64,000 nucleotides of DNA from Subtercola lobariae. Its GTDB lineage: Bacteria > Actinomycetota > Actinomycetes > Actinomycetales > Microbacteriaceae. The notes under the pieces are model-generated. The model was not told where the DNA came from. It did no database searches and worked only from the letters and a program-made list of their open reading frames with translations. Shown here piece by piece: positions 1-8,385 of the stretch (position 1 is its first letter; every line of letters starts with the position of its first letter). The position numbers and the translations under genes were made by a program. Location: NCBI RefSeq assembly GCF_014640255.1, contig NZ_BMGP01000004.1:62001-126000 (forward strand), read 5' to 3'.

Positions 1-701
1 AGCTCGCGAAACGGCTGCTCGCGGTCGACCCGTATCGATTCCTTCACGAACTGCGCCTGGCCGCCGGGGCGAACAGGTGCAGCGACCAGCAGCCGGCTGA
101 AGTCGTTCGAGTACGCGTAGCCCAGATCGCTGCCCATCACGTGCAACGCGAGATCGGTCGCCGCGAAGATGCCGCCCGACGTCAGTACGTTGCCGTCTTC
201 GACGAACAGCTGATCTGACTCCAGCGTGGCGAGCGGAAACATCTCACGAAACTCATGGCTCAAGATCCAGTGCGTCGTTACCCGGTGACGATCGAGAATG
301 CCTGCTTTGCCCAGGATGAACGCGCCCCCGCAGAACGACACCATGCGCGCGCCCGCTTCGTTGGCGGCTCGCAGGGCGTCGAGCAGTTCGTCACTGCGCT
401 CGGCGAACGGATCTTCGATGCCCGGTATCAGCACCGAATCAGCATTCCGCAACTCAGTCAGCGGCGCGAGCACTCCCAGATCGATGCCCGACGACACGGT
501 GAAGCGTTCGTGCTCGCCGCACAGCAGCACTTCGTACGGCGAGTCGACGTCACCGGTGATTTTCGCGAAGTTGTAGATGCGGGGCCCGAACACCTGCTGC
601 GCTATCGCCACCTCGAGCGCGACGGTGTCAGGAACGACGAGCACCGCGATTCGGTGACGCGTGCGCCCGTGGCTGGTTTTCGGCATTCGTACGGGCTGCA
701 T
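1..701 (-). CDS. GlxA-type AraC family regulator, truncated by window edge
   Basis: Read leftwards from ATG at 701; the reading frame stays open to base 1, so the first 233 codons are seen and the C-terminus lies outside. The start is preceded by a good ribosome site (GAGGAGC, about 8 bases upstream). The visible part is a DJ-1/PfpI-like domain: IAVLVVPDTVALEVAIAQQ near the start, an elbow SFCGGAFILGKAG, RVTTHW, then DVLTSGG-like NVLTSGGIFAATDLALH and the AAPVRPGGQAQFV linker that in this family leads into an AraC helix-turn-helix. It resembles the complete gene at 18845. It is divergent from the sugar operon at 963 and could regulate it, but that is only inferred from position. The ligand is unknown. 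Confidence 0.85.
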   Translation of the reverse strand, partial: MQPVRMPKTSHGRTRHRIAVLVVPDTVALEVAIAQQVFGPRIYNFAKITGDVDSPYEVLLCGEHERFTVSSGIDLGVLAPLTELRNADSVLIPGIEDPFAERSDELLDALRAANEAGARMVSFCGGAFILGKAGILDRHRVTTHWILSHEFREMFPLATLESDQLFVEDGNVLTSGGIFAATDLALHVMGSDLGYAYSNDFSRLLVAAPVRPGGQAQFVKESIRVDREQPFRE

Positions 702-740
702 CGATCGGCGCTCCTCATGCGTGAAACTACGTACTCAAAA

Positions 741-900
741 GTCTAAATCCGTCACAGCCCGGCATCTCGCAGAAGATGCTGACGCAGACCCTCCATGGGC
801 CCGATTTTGTAACATTCGCCGAAATTAGCCGTAAACGAGTGGTAATGCGGCGGAAACGACGCGAGCTTAGGTTCGGTAGTGCACCTGAACGTCTAAATTC
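741..900. repeat. Pair of GTCTAAATYC direct repeats in divergent promoter region
   Basis: The sequence GTCTAAATCC lies at 741-750 and GTCTAAATTC at 891-900, in the 261-base gap between the divergent genes at 701 and 963. An A/T-rich decamer repeated in such GC-rich DNA may be a regulator site, but there is no second symmetric half, so this is a weak candidate. The rest of the gap shows a TTGTAA-like -35 near 815 and the AGGAG site of the next gene, nothing else. Confidence 0.25.
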
Positions 901-962
901 GCTACTTTCCCCCGTAATTGTTTCGCTTCGATCATGCTTCACCGAGACAGGAGCCACACCAC

Positions 963-2264
963 ATGCCGATTACCCCCCTTCAGCGAAGAATCTCCGTGGC
1001 GGCGAGCATCGCCCTCGTGAGTGCGCTCGCCCTCACCGGCTGCGGCCGGGCCGATTCGACGGCCTCCACCGCGTCAGCCGCATCCGTCGACAACACACCG
1101 GCGACCGGAACCGTTACCCTCTGGGCGCCAGACGGGGATGCAGCCGCGCTCGACAGCGTTCTCGCTCCGTTCAAAGCCGCGAACCCGAACGTTGATGTAG
1201 AGGTGACACTGATTCCTTCAGATGACTACACGACGAAACTGCAGTCGGCCGTTGCGGCAGGCACCGGGCCCGACATTGCTCAGCTCTACACCGAGTCTCA
1301 GTCGCAGTTCATCAGCGGAAGCTCCTTTCTGCCGGTGCCGTCTGGCCTCGTCGACAGCAGCTCGTTCTTTCCCGGCTCGTGGCAGTCGGGGGTCATCAAC
1401 GGCACCGCGTATTCCGTGCCGTGGTATGCATACACCTACGATCTCGTATACCGAAAAGACCTCGCAGCCCAGGCGGGCGTGTCTGCGCCGACGACCTGGG
1501 ATCAGACCGTTCCGTTCTTCCAAGCGCTGCAAACTGCCGGCGCAGCGAAGGGCCTCGGAGCAGACGTGGGCTGGGACATCTACAACGGGCAAGATCTCGC
1601 TCAGTTGCTCTGGCAAGACGGCGGCAGCCTGATGAGCTCTGACGGCACGAAGTGGACCTTGAACACCCCCGAGATGATCAAGGCGATTGCGTTCAACGCC
1701 TCGTTCTTCACCTCTGGTGCCGCAGACACTGCCGGCCCCGGCTTTCTCGACGCGCAGCCGTACTTCGTTTCGGGCAAAACCGCCTCGATGATCACCGGCC
1801 CGTGGGTCATAGGCCAGTTCGACGGGGTGCAGGGAACGCCCGGCTGGACCGCCGCGAACGTGGCCACCGCTCCGGTGCCGGCTGGTTCTGCCGGCAGCAT
1901 CGGCGCCGTGGCGGGCGGGAGTTGGGGTGTGCTCTCCACCAGCAAGAATGCCGATTCGTCATGGAAGGTGATTCGCTACCTGTCGCAGCCCGATACCCAG
2001 GTTGCCCAGTTCAAGGCGTACTCCTCCCTTCCTGCGGTACAAGCGGCATGGGCTGACCCTTCGATCGCTGATCAGCCTCTGCTCAGCGCGTTTCTCACCC
2101 AGCTGAAGACGGCCAAGACGTACCCGCAGTCGAGCACCTGGGCCCAGGTGGCGACACAGCTCGGGGCCGAGATGGAAGCCGTGGCGAAGGGCACCGAGAC
2201 GGCAGAGCAAGCCGCTTCGAACATCCAGTCGTATGCCGACGGGCTCGGAACGGGAACGAAGTGA
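963..2264 (+). CDS. Sugar ABC transporter substrate-binding lipoprotein
   Basis: 433 residues. Starts at ATG 963 behind GACAGGAGCC; a longer frame upstream lacks a signal. The N-terminus MPITPLQRRISVAASIALV has a hydrophobic stretch ending in the lipobox LTGC, so it should be a lipid-anchored extracytoplasmic solute receptor. After a Ser/Thr/Ala linker comes a typical SBP_bac_1 fold (TVTLWAPDGDAAALDSVLAPF, PDIAQLYTESQSQF, SVPWYAYTYDLVYRKDL), the family that includes maltose and other oligosaccharide binders. It heads the operon with permeases at 2272 and 3261. No ATPase is encoded nearby, so a shared MsiK-type ATPase elsewhere probably energises the system. Substrate not determinable; neighbours suggest an acylated or aryl glycoside. 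Confidence 0.93.
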   Translation: MPITPLQRRISVAASIALVSALALTGCGRADSTASTASAASVDNTPATGTVTLWAPDGDAAALDSVLAPFKAANPNVDVEVTLIPSDDYTTKLQSAVAAGTGPDIAQLYTESQSQFISGSSFLPVPSGLVDSSSFFPGSWQSGVINGTAYSVPWYAYTYDLVYRKDLAAQAGVSAPTTWDQTVPFFQALQTAGAAKGLGADVGWDIYNGQDLAQLLWQDGGSLMSSDGTKWTLNTPEMIKAIAFNASFFTSGAADTAGPGFLDAQPYFVSGKTASMITGPWVIGQFDGVQGTPGWTAANVATAPVPAGSAGSIGAVAGGSWGVLSTSKNADSSWKVIRYLSQPDTQVAQFKAYSSLPAVQAAWADPSIADQPLLSAFLTQLKTAKTYPQSSTWAQVATQLGAEMEAVAKGTETAEQAASNIQSYADGLGTGTK

Positions 2265-2271
2265 GTCGCCG

Positions 2272-3264
2272 ATGACCGAAGCTCTCGCATCGGGGGTGCC
2301 GCGCTCGTCGCGGCGCCCCCGCCGGCCAGGCAGTGTCGACGCCTCCGTCGGCACTGACACTCGCCTTGGCGTGCCACGCCGCCGCCGAACCCGGCGCTCA
2401 CGCCACACCGCGATGGCGTGGATCTTTCTCGCACCCTTCGCCCTCGTTTTTCTCGTCTACACCGCGATTCCAACGGTTGCAGCGCTGGCCATCAGCTTCA
2501 CCGACATGCACGGGGCCGACCTTCGTAACCCGTTCGCCGTCGACTTCGCCGGTCTGAGCAACTACGTGAGGCTGTTCGGTAGCGCGCAGTTCTTGCATGA
2601 CATTCTCAACACGGGCATCTTCGTGATCGTCGGGGTGCCGGTGACGATGGCCGTGGGATTCGCTCTCGCCCTGGCACTCAACAGCGGCCTTCGGCGCACG
2701 CGGGGCATTTTTCGCACGATCTTCTATGCGCCGGTCGTGACCAACGTTGTGGCTGTCGCCCTGATTTGGCAGTACGCGTTCAATCAGAGCGGCACGATCA
2801 ACGACGCATTGGCAAACTTCGGTTTCGCCGGCCCGAACTGGCTCGCAGACCCGCACCTCGCAATGCCGGTGGTCATTCTGCTCGGCGTGTGGCGCAACTT
2901 CGGCACCGCGATGCTCTTGTTTCTCGCCGGCTTACAGGGGGTGCCCGAAGATGTGCAAGAAGCTGCAGCCCTTGATGGGGCGGGCTGGTGGCGCCGGTTG
3001 TGGTACGTCACGCTGCCCCTGCTTCTGCCGACCATCCTGCTGGTCTCGGTCTTGTTGGGCGTCTTCTTCTTGCAGGTGTTCGATGAACCCTACCTGCTGA
3101 CGAAAGGCGGCCCATTGGGCACCACGGAGTCGGTTGCCCTCTTCACCTATAAGCAATTCGGGTTCGGCGACTATGGGCTCTCTTCGGCCGCGTCATTCGT
3201 TATTCTCGTGCTGGTCGGCGTGATCAGCTTCGTACAATTTAGACTGCTGAGGCCCCGCACATGA
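2272..3264 (+). CDS. Sugar ABC transporter permease (MalF-like)
   Basis: 330 residues from ATG 2272, only 7 bases after the binding-protein stop. A basic N-terminal tail (RRPRRPGS, RRRRTRRSRHTAMAW) precedes six predicted membrane segments. The inner-membrane permease loop that docks on the ATPase is visible as EAAALDGAGWWRRLWYVTLPLL (EAA motif, residues about 240-262). Family: binding-protein-dependent transport inner-membrane component, carbohydrate type 1. Its stop overlaps the start of the next permease (ATGA at 3261), indicating translational coupling and a heterodimeric channel. Confidence 0.93.
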   Translation: MTEALASGVPRSSRRPRRPGSVDASVGTDTRLGVPRRRRTRRSRHTAMAWIFLAPFALVFLVYTAIPTVAALAISFTDMHGADLRNPFAVDFAGLSNYVRLFGSAQFLHDILNTGIFVIVGVPVTMAVGFALALALNSGLRRTRGIFRTIFYAPVVTNVVAVALIWQYAFNQSGTINDALANFGFAGPNWLADPHLAMPVVILLGVWRNFGTAMLLFLAGLQGVPEDVQEAAALDGAGWWRRLWYVTLPLLLPTILLVSVLLGVFFLQVFDEPYLLTKGGPLGTTESVALFTYKQFGFGDYGLSSAASFVILVLVGVISFVQFRLLRPRT

Positions 3265-4181
3265 GCTCTGAAACCGCACTCGCCACGCTCGCCCCCGAAA
3301 TCGACGGCGTCGACTCGAGTACCCCTGCGCCGCACGAACCGGTGCGCTCACAACCGAGAACGAGTCGAGCACCGCGCACCGTTCTCGTTCTGATGCTCGC
3401 CGTGTTCGCCGCACTCACCCTGCTGCCGTTCTTCTGGGTGATCAGCGGGTCACTCCGGTCGCTCGACGACATTCGCAGCGACCCGGGTGCCTGGTTGCCG
3501 AGCGCGGTGACGTTCGACAACTTCGCGCGCCTGTTCAGCACCGAAGGGTTCGGCGGCTACCTGACGAACAGCGTCGTGGTGGCTCTCATCGTGGTGGCCG
3601 GCAATGTGATCGCCGCCTCGGCCGCCGGCTACGCGCTCGCAAAGTTCGATTTCGCAGGCAAGCGCATCGCTTTCATCGGAGTCATGGTCGCTCTGATGGT
3701 GCCGTACACGGCCGTGTTCGTGCCCCAGTTCGTGATCACCGCGAACCTCGGCCTCGTGAACACTCTCGCCGGCATCGCCCTGCCGAGCGTCGCGCTGCCC
3801 ATCTCGATTTTCATCATGCGCCAGTACGCGGGTTCGGTGCCCGATGAACTCATCGAATCTGCCCGCATCGACGGGGCCGGCGAATTTCGCATCTTCGCTC
3901 GCATCTTTCTGCCCCTCGCGGGCCCGGCCATCGCAACGATCACGATCATGTCGTTTCTCGCCTCGTGGAACAACTTCATCTGGCCTCTCGTGGTGGCCCA
4001 GAGCTCGAGCACATACACGCTGCCCGTCGCCCTCGCGGCCACCAGCCAGGCCGCCTCTCACGTCACCGACTACGGCCTTGTGCTCGCCGGGGCGATCGTG
4101 GTGATGTTGCCCGTGCTCGTTCTGTTTCTGCTGCTGCAACGATATTTCGTGCAAGGCATCGCCGCGACAGGCCTGCGCTGA
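3261..4181 (+). CDS. Sugar ABC transporter permease (MalG-like)
   Basis: 306 residues. Overlaps the upstream permease by 4 bases. A cytoplasmic N-terminus of about 40 residues is followed by six predicted helices; the EAA loop reads ELIESARIDGAGEFRIFARI then LPLAGPAIATI. This is the second half of a carbohydrate permease heterodimer. The next gene begins within its stop codon (TGATG at 4179), so importer and esterase are made from one message. Confidence 0.93.
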   Translation: MSSETALATLAPEIDGVDSSTPAPHEPVRSQPRTSRAPRTVLVLMLAVFAALTLLPFFWVISGSLRSLDDIRSDPGAWLPSAVTFDNFARLFSTEGFGGYLTNSVVVALIVVAGNVIAASAAGYALAKFDFAGKRIAFIGVMVALMVPYTAVFVPQFVITANLGLVNTLAGIALPSVALPISIFIMRQYAGSVPDELIESARIDGAGEFRIFARIFLPLAGPAIATITIMSFLASWNNFIWPLVVAQSSSTYTLPVALAATSQAASHVTDYGLVLAGAIVVMLPVLVLFLLLQRYFVQGIAATGLR

Positions 4182-5563
4182 TGGGCGCGCCCACGACGGT
4201 CGTCGCCCCCGCCGGCACAATCGTGGGGCGAGCGGATGGCGGTGTTCGCAGATTCCTCGGCATTCCGTTCGCCGAGACTCCCACGGGCCCGTTCAGGTTC
4301 GAGCGCGCCGTGCGCCGCGGGCCTCTGGGCGTGTTCGACGCAGGCTTTCATGGGGCGACCCCACAACGCATCGCCCTGTTCGAAACGACCACCATTCCCG
4401 AACCCTCCATCGCCGGCGACGACATTCTCACCCTCTCTGTGGTCGCACCAGAACACGGTGCCGGCCCGCTACCGGTTCTGGTGTGGATGCACGGGGGCGG
4501 TTTTCTCGCCGGCAGCCCCGCCAGCCCGTGGTACGACGGCCGCTCGTTCGCTCGCGATGGGGTGGTTGTCGTCACCCTGTCATACCGGCTCGGAATCGAA
4601 GGCTTCGCCCCGCTCGAGGGCGGCACGGCCAACCTCGGCCTCTGGGATCTGCTGCTCGGCCTCGAGTGGGTGCGCGACAACATCGAGGCGTTCGGCGGCG
4701 ACCCCGCCCGGGTGACGATCGCGGGGCAGTCCGCGGGCGGCGGTGCCGTGCTCGCGCTGCTGGCATCGCCCCTCACGGCAGGGTTGTTCAGTGCGGCCAT
4801 CAGCGTCTCGGGGGGCGACTTCGCGTTCGAGGTCAGCAGCGTGCATCCACTTGTCGAACGTGTCGCGGCGCACGTCGGCGTACCGGCGACACGTGAGGGG
4901 TTCTGCACCGTCTCTGACGAAGACCTTCAACGCGCCATGCTCTCGGTTCGCCAGCCAGATGAGGGGCTGACTCTCGGCCCCACGATCGGCGATGAACTGG
5001 TGCCCGAGTCGGTGACCGCGGGCCTCGCCCGGTTCAACCTCGATGTTCCGCTGCTACTGGGTGCCACGGGTGACGAATTCGATTCGGCGTGGTCGGCCGA
5101 GGAGCCCGATCGGCCGGTGCTCTCAGCCGAAGAGCGAGCTGCCGCGCGCGCGGCGGGCTCGCGCATCACCGACTCCCTGTTTCGCTCGGCAGTACCACGA
5201 GTCGCTCGCGCACGCGCCGGAGCCGACACCTGGAGCTACACATTCGAGTGGCCGTCTCCGCTCACCGGCGGCTCGAGTCATTGCATCGATCTGCCGTTCT
5301 TCTTCGACGTGCTCGACGCGCCCGGAGTAACCGAAGCGCTTGGCGAGAACCCACCCGCCGCACTCGCGCGAGACCTGCACGCCGACATGGCGCGCTTCGT
5401 CACAACGGGCGCCGTCGAGTGGCCGCGCGCTGCGGGCGAACTCGGTGACAGCAGCCGACTGTATAGTGCCGAAGGAGCCGGCAACGAGGTCATCACAGGT
5501 GCATACGACCCGGTCACGAGTGCGCCACAGGTGCAGGTAGAACAGGTGCGTGGAGAACAGTAA
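4181..5563 (+). CDS. Type B carboxylesterase
   Basis: 460 residues from ATG 4181, which shares its A with the stop of the permease. Alpha/beta hydrolase of the carboxylesterase type-B family: GIRG-like RRFLGIPFAETPTGPFRF at the start, oxyanion hole WMHGGGFLAG, and nucleophile elbow GQSAGGG (Ser about residue 185). LDVPLLLGATGDEFDSAW and SHCIDLPFFFDVL likely carry the acid and His regions. No signal peptide, so it acts in the cytosol on an imported ester. Placed between transporter genes and sugar enzymes, it may remove acyl or aryl-ester groups from the transported compound (inference). Substrate unknown. Confidence 0.88.
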   Translation: MGAPTTVVAPAGTIVGRADGGVRRFLGIPFAETPTGPFRFERAVRRGPLGVFDAGFHGATPQRIALFETTTIPEPSIAGDDILTLSVVAPEHGAGPLPVLVWMHGGGFLAGSPASPWYDGRSFARDGVVVVTLSYRLGIEGFAPLEGGTANLGLWDLLLGLEWVRDNIEAFGGDPARVTIAGQSAGGGAVLALLASPLTAGLFSAAISVSGGDFAFEVSSVHPLVERVAAHVGVPATREGFCTVSDEDLQRAMLSVRQPDEGLTLGPTIGDELVPESVTAGLARFNLDVPLLLGATGDEFDSAWSAEEPDRPVLSAEERAAARAAGSRITDSLFRSAVPRVARARAGADTWSYTFEWPSPLTGGSSHCIDLPFFFDVLDAPGVTEALGENPPAALARDLHADMARFVTTGAVEWPRAAGELGDSSRLYSAEGAGNEVITGAYDPVTSAPQVQVEQVRGEQ

Positions 5564-6699
5564 TGCCCGGACTCGACCCGCGAGCGCTACGGCGCATGAA
5601 CACGTCGGTGACGCTGCGCACGCTCGCGGTGGCCGACGGCGCGATCAGCATGTCGCTGCTCGCCGAGCAGGCCGGCCTGTCGCGCCGCACCACCGAGCTG
5701 ATCTTGTCGACGCTCGTCGAGGCCGGCTGGGTCAGAGAGCTCGACCGCGTGCCCACCAGCGGAATCGCGGGGCGGCCGGCTCGGCGCTTCGAATTGAGGG
5801 CAGACTACGCGCTGCTTGCGGCAGCCCGCATCACGACGCTTGAAGCGAGCGCCATCGTCGCGGATGTTCGGGGGCACATTCTCGGCCGGGCGACCTGCTC
5901 GCTGCGAGAGTACCTCAGCCCAGCCGCGGCCCTCGACGACGTTGCCCGCCTCGTGCACCTGGCCCTTGCCGACGCGGGCGCATCCGTCACCCGTCTGCGT
6001 GCCGGCGCCATCGCATCGGGTGGAGCAATCGATGGCGACGGGGTGGTGCGTCGCCTGGTGCACGCCGATTCATGGGTGGGCACCGACCTGCCCCGCGAGC
6101 TGAGCAGACGCATCGACGTGCCGTGGTTCGCCGACAACGACGCGAACCTCGGCGCTCTGGCCGAGCACTGGCGGGGGGCAGCACGCGACAATGACGACGT
6201 GGTGTGGGCGCTGCTCGGCAATCGTTCTGGTCTCGGCATTCTGATTCGCGGCACGGTTCATCGCGGGTTCGCGGGGGCTGCGGGCGAGATCATCGAGGCG
6301 GTGACGATGCCCGCGGCGAACTTCGACGAACGACCCATCGCCTGGCTGACGTCTCCGGTGGCCGAAGAACGCGCCGCCGCCCAGGTTCAATACCAGAAGG
6401 CGCGAGCGGGAGATGCCGAGGTGCTCGCCGAAGTGCAGGAGTTCGTCGAGCACATCGCGTCGATACTCACCACGCTGTCGTGGACTGTCGCGCCGTCGCT
6501 CATTGTTCTCGGCGGCGGTCTCGAAGACGCAGCCGACGTTCTGCTGCCTCGGGTGCGCGAGGCGATGCGGCGCGCTCGAACTCCCGACATCGAGCTGCGC
6601 GCGACCACCCTGGGCGCCGATGGGCCGCTCGTGGGCGCGCTCAAATTCGTCTTAGATCGCATGGACACCGAGCTTTTCGGCCCACTTGTGCCCGAATAG
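5563..6699 (+). CDS. ROK family transcriptional regulator
   Basis: 378 residues; start overlaps the esterase stop (TAATG). Residues 1-65 form a winged helix (RMNTSVTLRTLAVADGAISM, LAEQAGLSRRTTELILSTLVEAGWV). The remainder is a ROK fold: GAIASGGAIDGDGVV, WFADNDANLGALAEHWRGA and a glycine-rich IVLGGGLEDAADVLL. The usual zinc-binding CxCGxxGC cluster of sugar-responsive ROK regulators is not present, and the kinase motif is degenerate, which fits a regulator rather than an enzyme. It probably controls this operon in response to a sugar; no operator was identifiable. Confidence 0.88.
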   Translation: MPGLDPRALRRMNTSVTLRTLAVADGAISMSLLAEQAGLSRRTTELILSTLVEAGWVRELDRVPTSGIAGRPARRFELRADYALLAAARITTLEASAIVADVRGHILGRATCSLREYLSPAAALDDVARLVHLALADAGASVTRLRAGAIASGGAIDGDGVVRRLVHADSWVGTDLPRELSRRIDVPWFADNDANLGALAEHWRGAARDNDDVVWALLGNRSGLGILIRGTVHRGFAGAAGEIIEAVTMPAANFDERPIAWLTSPVAEERAAAQVQYQKARAGDAEVLAEVQEFVEHIASILTTLSWTVAPSLIVLGGGLEDAADVLLPRVREAMRRARTPDIELRATTLGADGPLVGALKFVLDRMDTELFGPLVPE

Positions 6700-6747
6700 A
6701 GCCGCGGATGCCCGACTTTCGCACCATCAGACAGGAGCACCACACGC

Positions 6748-8337
6748 GTGACTGACCACACCTCAAGCGATGTTCTCATCATCGGCGGCGGTATCATGGG
6801 CGCAGCCGTCGCCCGGCTGTTGCGCGAGGCCGACCCCATGCTCAGCATGACCATGATCGACTCGGGGGCAGTGATCGGCGGTACGGCCGGAGTGCACCTG
6901 CACGACGTCGAAGACCCCGAGGTGTGGGGCCGGTACAACGAACGCGTCGCCAGCGGAATCCAGGGCATGTACACGGGTGCGGAGGTCGTGGAAAGCGCCT
7001 CGGCCGACGTTCGCGGGCTCACGCCTGGCATGTTTCGCGCGAGCACCTTCGGCGAAAACGCCGACGAGATGCCCGCTACGGCCTTCGGCTGGAACGCCGG
7101 CGGAATGGGAGTGCACTGGACTGCCGCGACTCCGTGGCCGGCCGATCACGAAACCTTCGCCGACGGCAGCGGCTCAGTCGGTCGAGACGGCGACGGCAGC
7201 GGTCGAGACGGCGACGACGACCGTGCAGGCGGCGATGCACCTGCGTGGCAGGCCGACCTCGACACTGCACGCCGACTGCTCGACGTGACGCCCTCGGCAA
7301 TCGGCCCCACCCCGATGGGCAACCTCGTTCTTGACGTTTTCGCGCGCCGCTTCGCCGGCACGGGGCCAGGTGAGCGGATGCCCCAGCCCATGCCCATGGC
7401 CATTCAGCCGAGTTCGACCGGGCCCTCGCCCCGCACCGGGCCTGCTCACATCTTCGCGCCCATCTCCGACGCAAGCGATGCGGCCTTCACGCTGCGGACG
7501 GGCGAAATCGCAACGGCGCTGATCATCGACGGCGGCCAAGTCACCGGGGCACGAACTCGCACTATCTCCGATGGCGTAGAACACGAGGTGCGGGCGCGCA
7601 TCGTGATGGTCTGCGCCGACGCCATGCGCACGCCGCAGCTTCTTTTCGCCTCAGGCATACGGCCGCCGGCGCTCGGCCGCTATCTCAACGAACACGCCTT
7701 CATCACCGCGCGGGTGCTGGTCGACCTCGACCACTTCGGGGTCGAGGTCGCGTCGTTGCCCGTGCCGCGCGAGGGCGAATTCTGCACCGATTCGCTGTGG
7801 ATACCGCAGAACGGTGCAGGTCAGCCGTTTCACGGGCAGATCATGAACACGACCTACACCGACGAATTCGGTCATCCACTCGCCCACTCGGTGGGCTTGT
7901 CGCTGTATACTCCCGTGGAGTCTCGGGCGGAGAACCGCATTTCGTTCTCGGAGACCGAAACCGACCTCGCGGGCATGCCGCGAATGAGTTTCGAGTTCGA
8001 ATATTCGGCTGCTGATCGGGTTCTGATTGGGCGGGCACTTGACCTCGTGCAGTCGCTTGCGCTGGAGTTCGGCGAGTTCGATCCGAACACCGAACGGGCT
8101 CTGCTGCCCCCCGGCTCATCGCTCCACCTCACCGGAACGGTTCGATCAGGCGCCGACGACGACGGAACAAGCGTCTGCAGCCCCGACGGCCGTGTCTGGG
8201 GCTTCGAGAACCTCTTTGTGGCCGGCAATGGGGTCATTCCGACATCGGTGGTCGCGAATGCGACGCTGACCGGGGTGATCACCGCCGTGCGCGCCGCGCG
8301 CGCGGCCCACGCCATGCTGAGCCCATCACGCATCTGA
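6748..8337 (+). CDS. FAD-dependent pyranose oxidase / C-glycoside 3-oxidase-like flavoprotein (GMC superfamily)
   Basis: 529 residues from GTG 6748 behind ACAGGAGCACC. Rossmann FAD site DVLIIGGGIMGAAVARLL at residues 8-25. The segment GGMGVHWTAATPWP places His123 where fungal pyranose oxidases have the flavin-linking His of STHWT. Near the C-terminus, LHLTGTVRSG (His460) and VVANATLT (Asn504) match the catalytic His/Asn pair of pyranose 2-oxidases, with nearly the same spacing. Length agrees with bacterial pyranose and C-glycoside oxidases. Expected reaction: oxidation of a ring hydroxyl at C2 or C3 of a sugar or glycoside. An acidic Gly/Asp/Arg-rich insert at about 143-166 (GRDGDGSGRDGDDD) looks like repeat expansion in a surface loop. 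Exact substrate unknown. Confidence 0.82.
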   Translation: MTDHTSSDVLIIGGGIMGAAVARLLREADPMLSMTMIDSGAVIGGTAGVHLHDVEDPEVWGRYNERVASGIQGMYTGAEVVESASADVRGLTPGMFRASTFGENADEMPATAFGWNAGGMGVHWTAATPWPADHETFADGSGSVGRDGDGSGRDGDDDRAGGDAPAWQADLDTARRLLDVTPSAIGPTPMGNLVLDVFARRFAGTGPGERMPQPMPMAIQPSSTGPSPRTGPAHIFAPISDASDAAFTLRTGEIATALIIDGGQVTGARTRTISDGVEHEVRARIVMVCADAMRTPQLLFASGIRPPALGRYLNEHAFITARVLVDLDHFGVEVASLPVPREGEFCTDSLWIPQNGAGQPFHGQIMNTTYTDEFGHPLAHSVGLSLYTPVESRAENRISFSETETDLAGMPRMSFEFEYSAADRVLIGRALDLVQSLALEFGEFDPNTERALLPPGSSLHLTGTVRSGADDDGTSVCSPDGRVWGFENLFVAGNGVIPTSVVANATLTGVITAVRAARAAHAMLSPSRI

Positions 8338-8385
8338 GTTCGCCCGAGCATCCACCACCCGAACCTGACGAAACGGAAAAACCCC

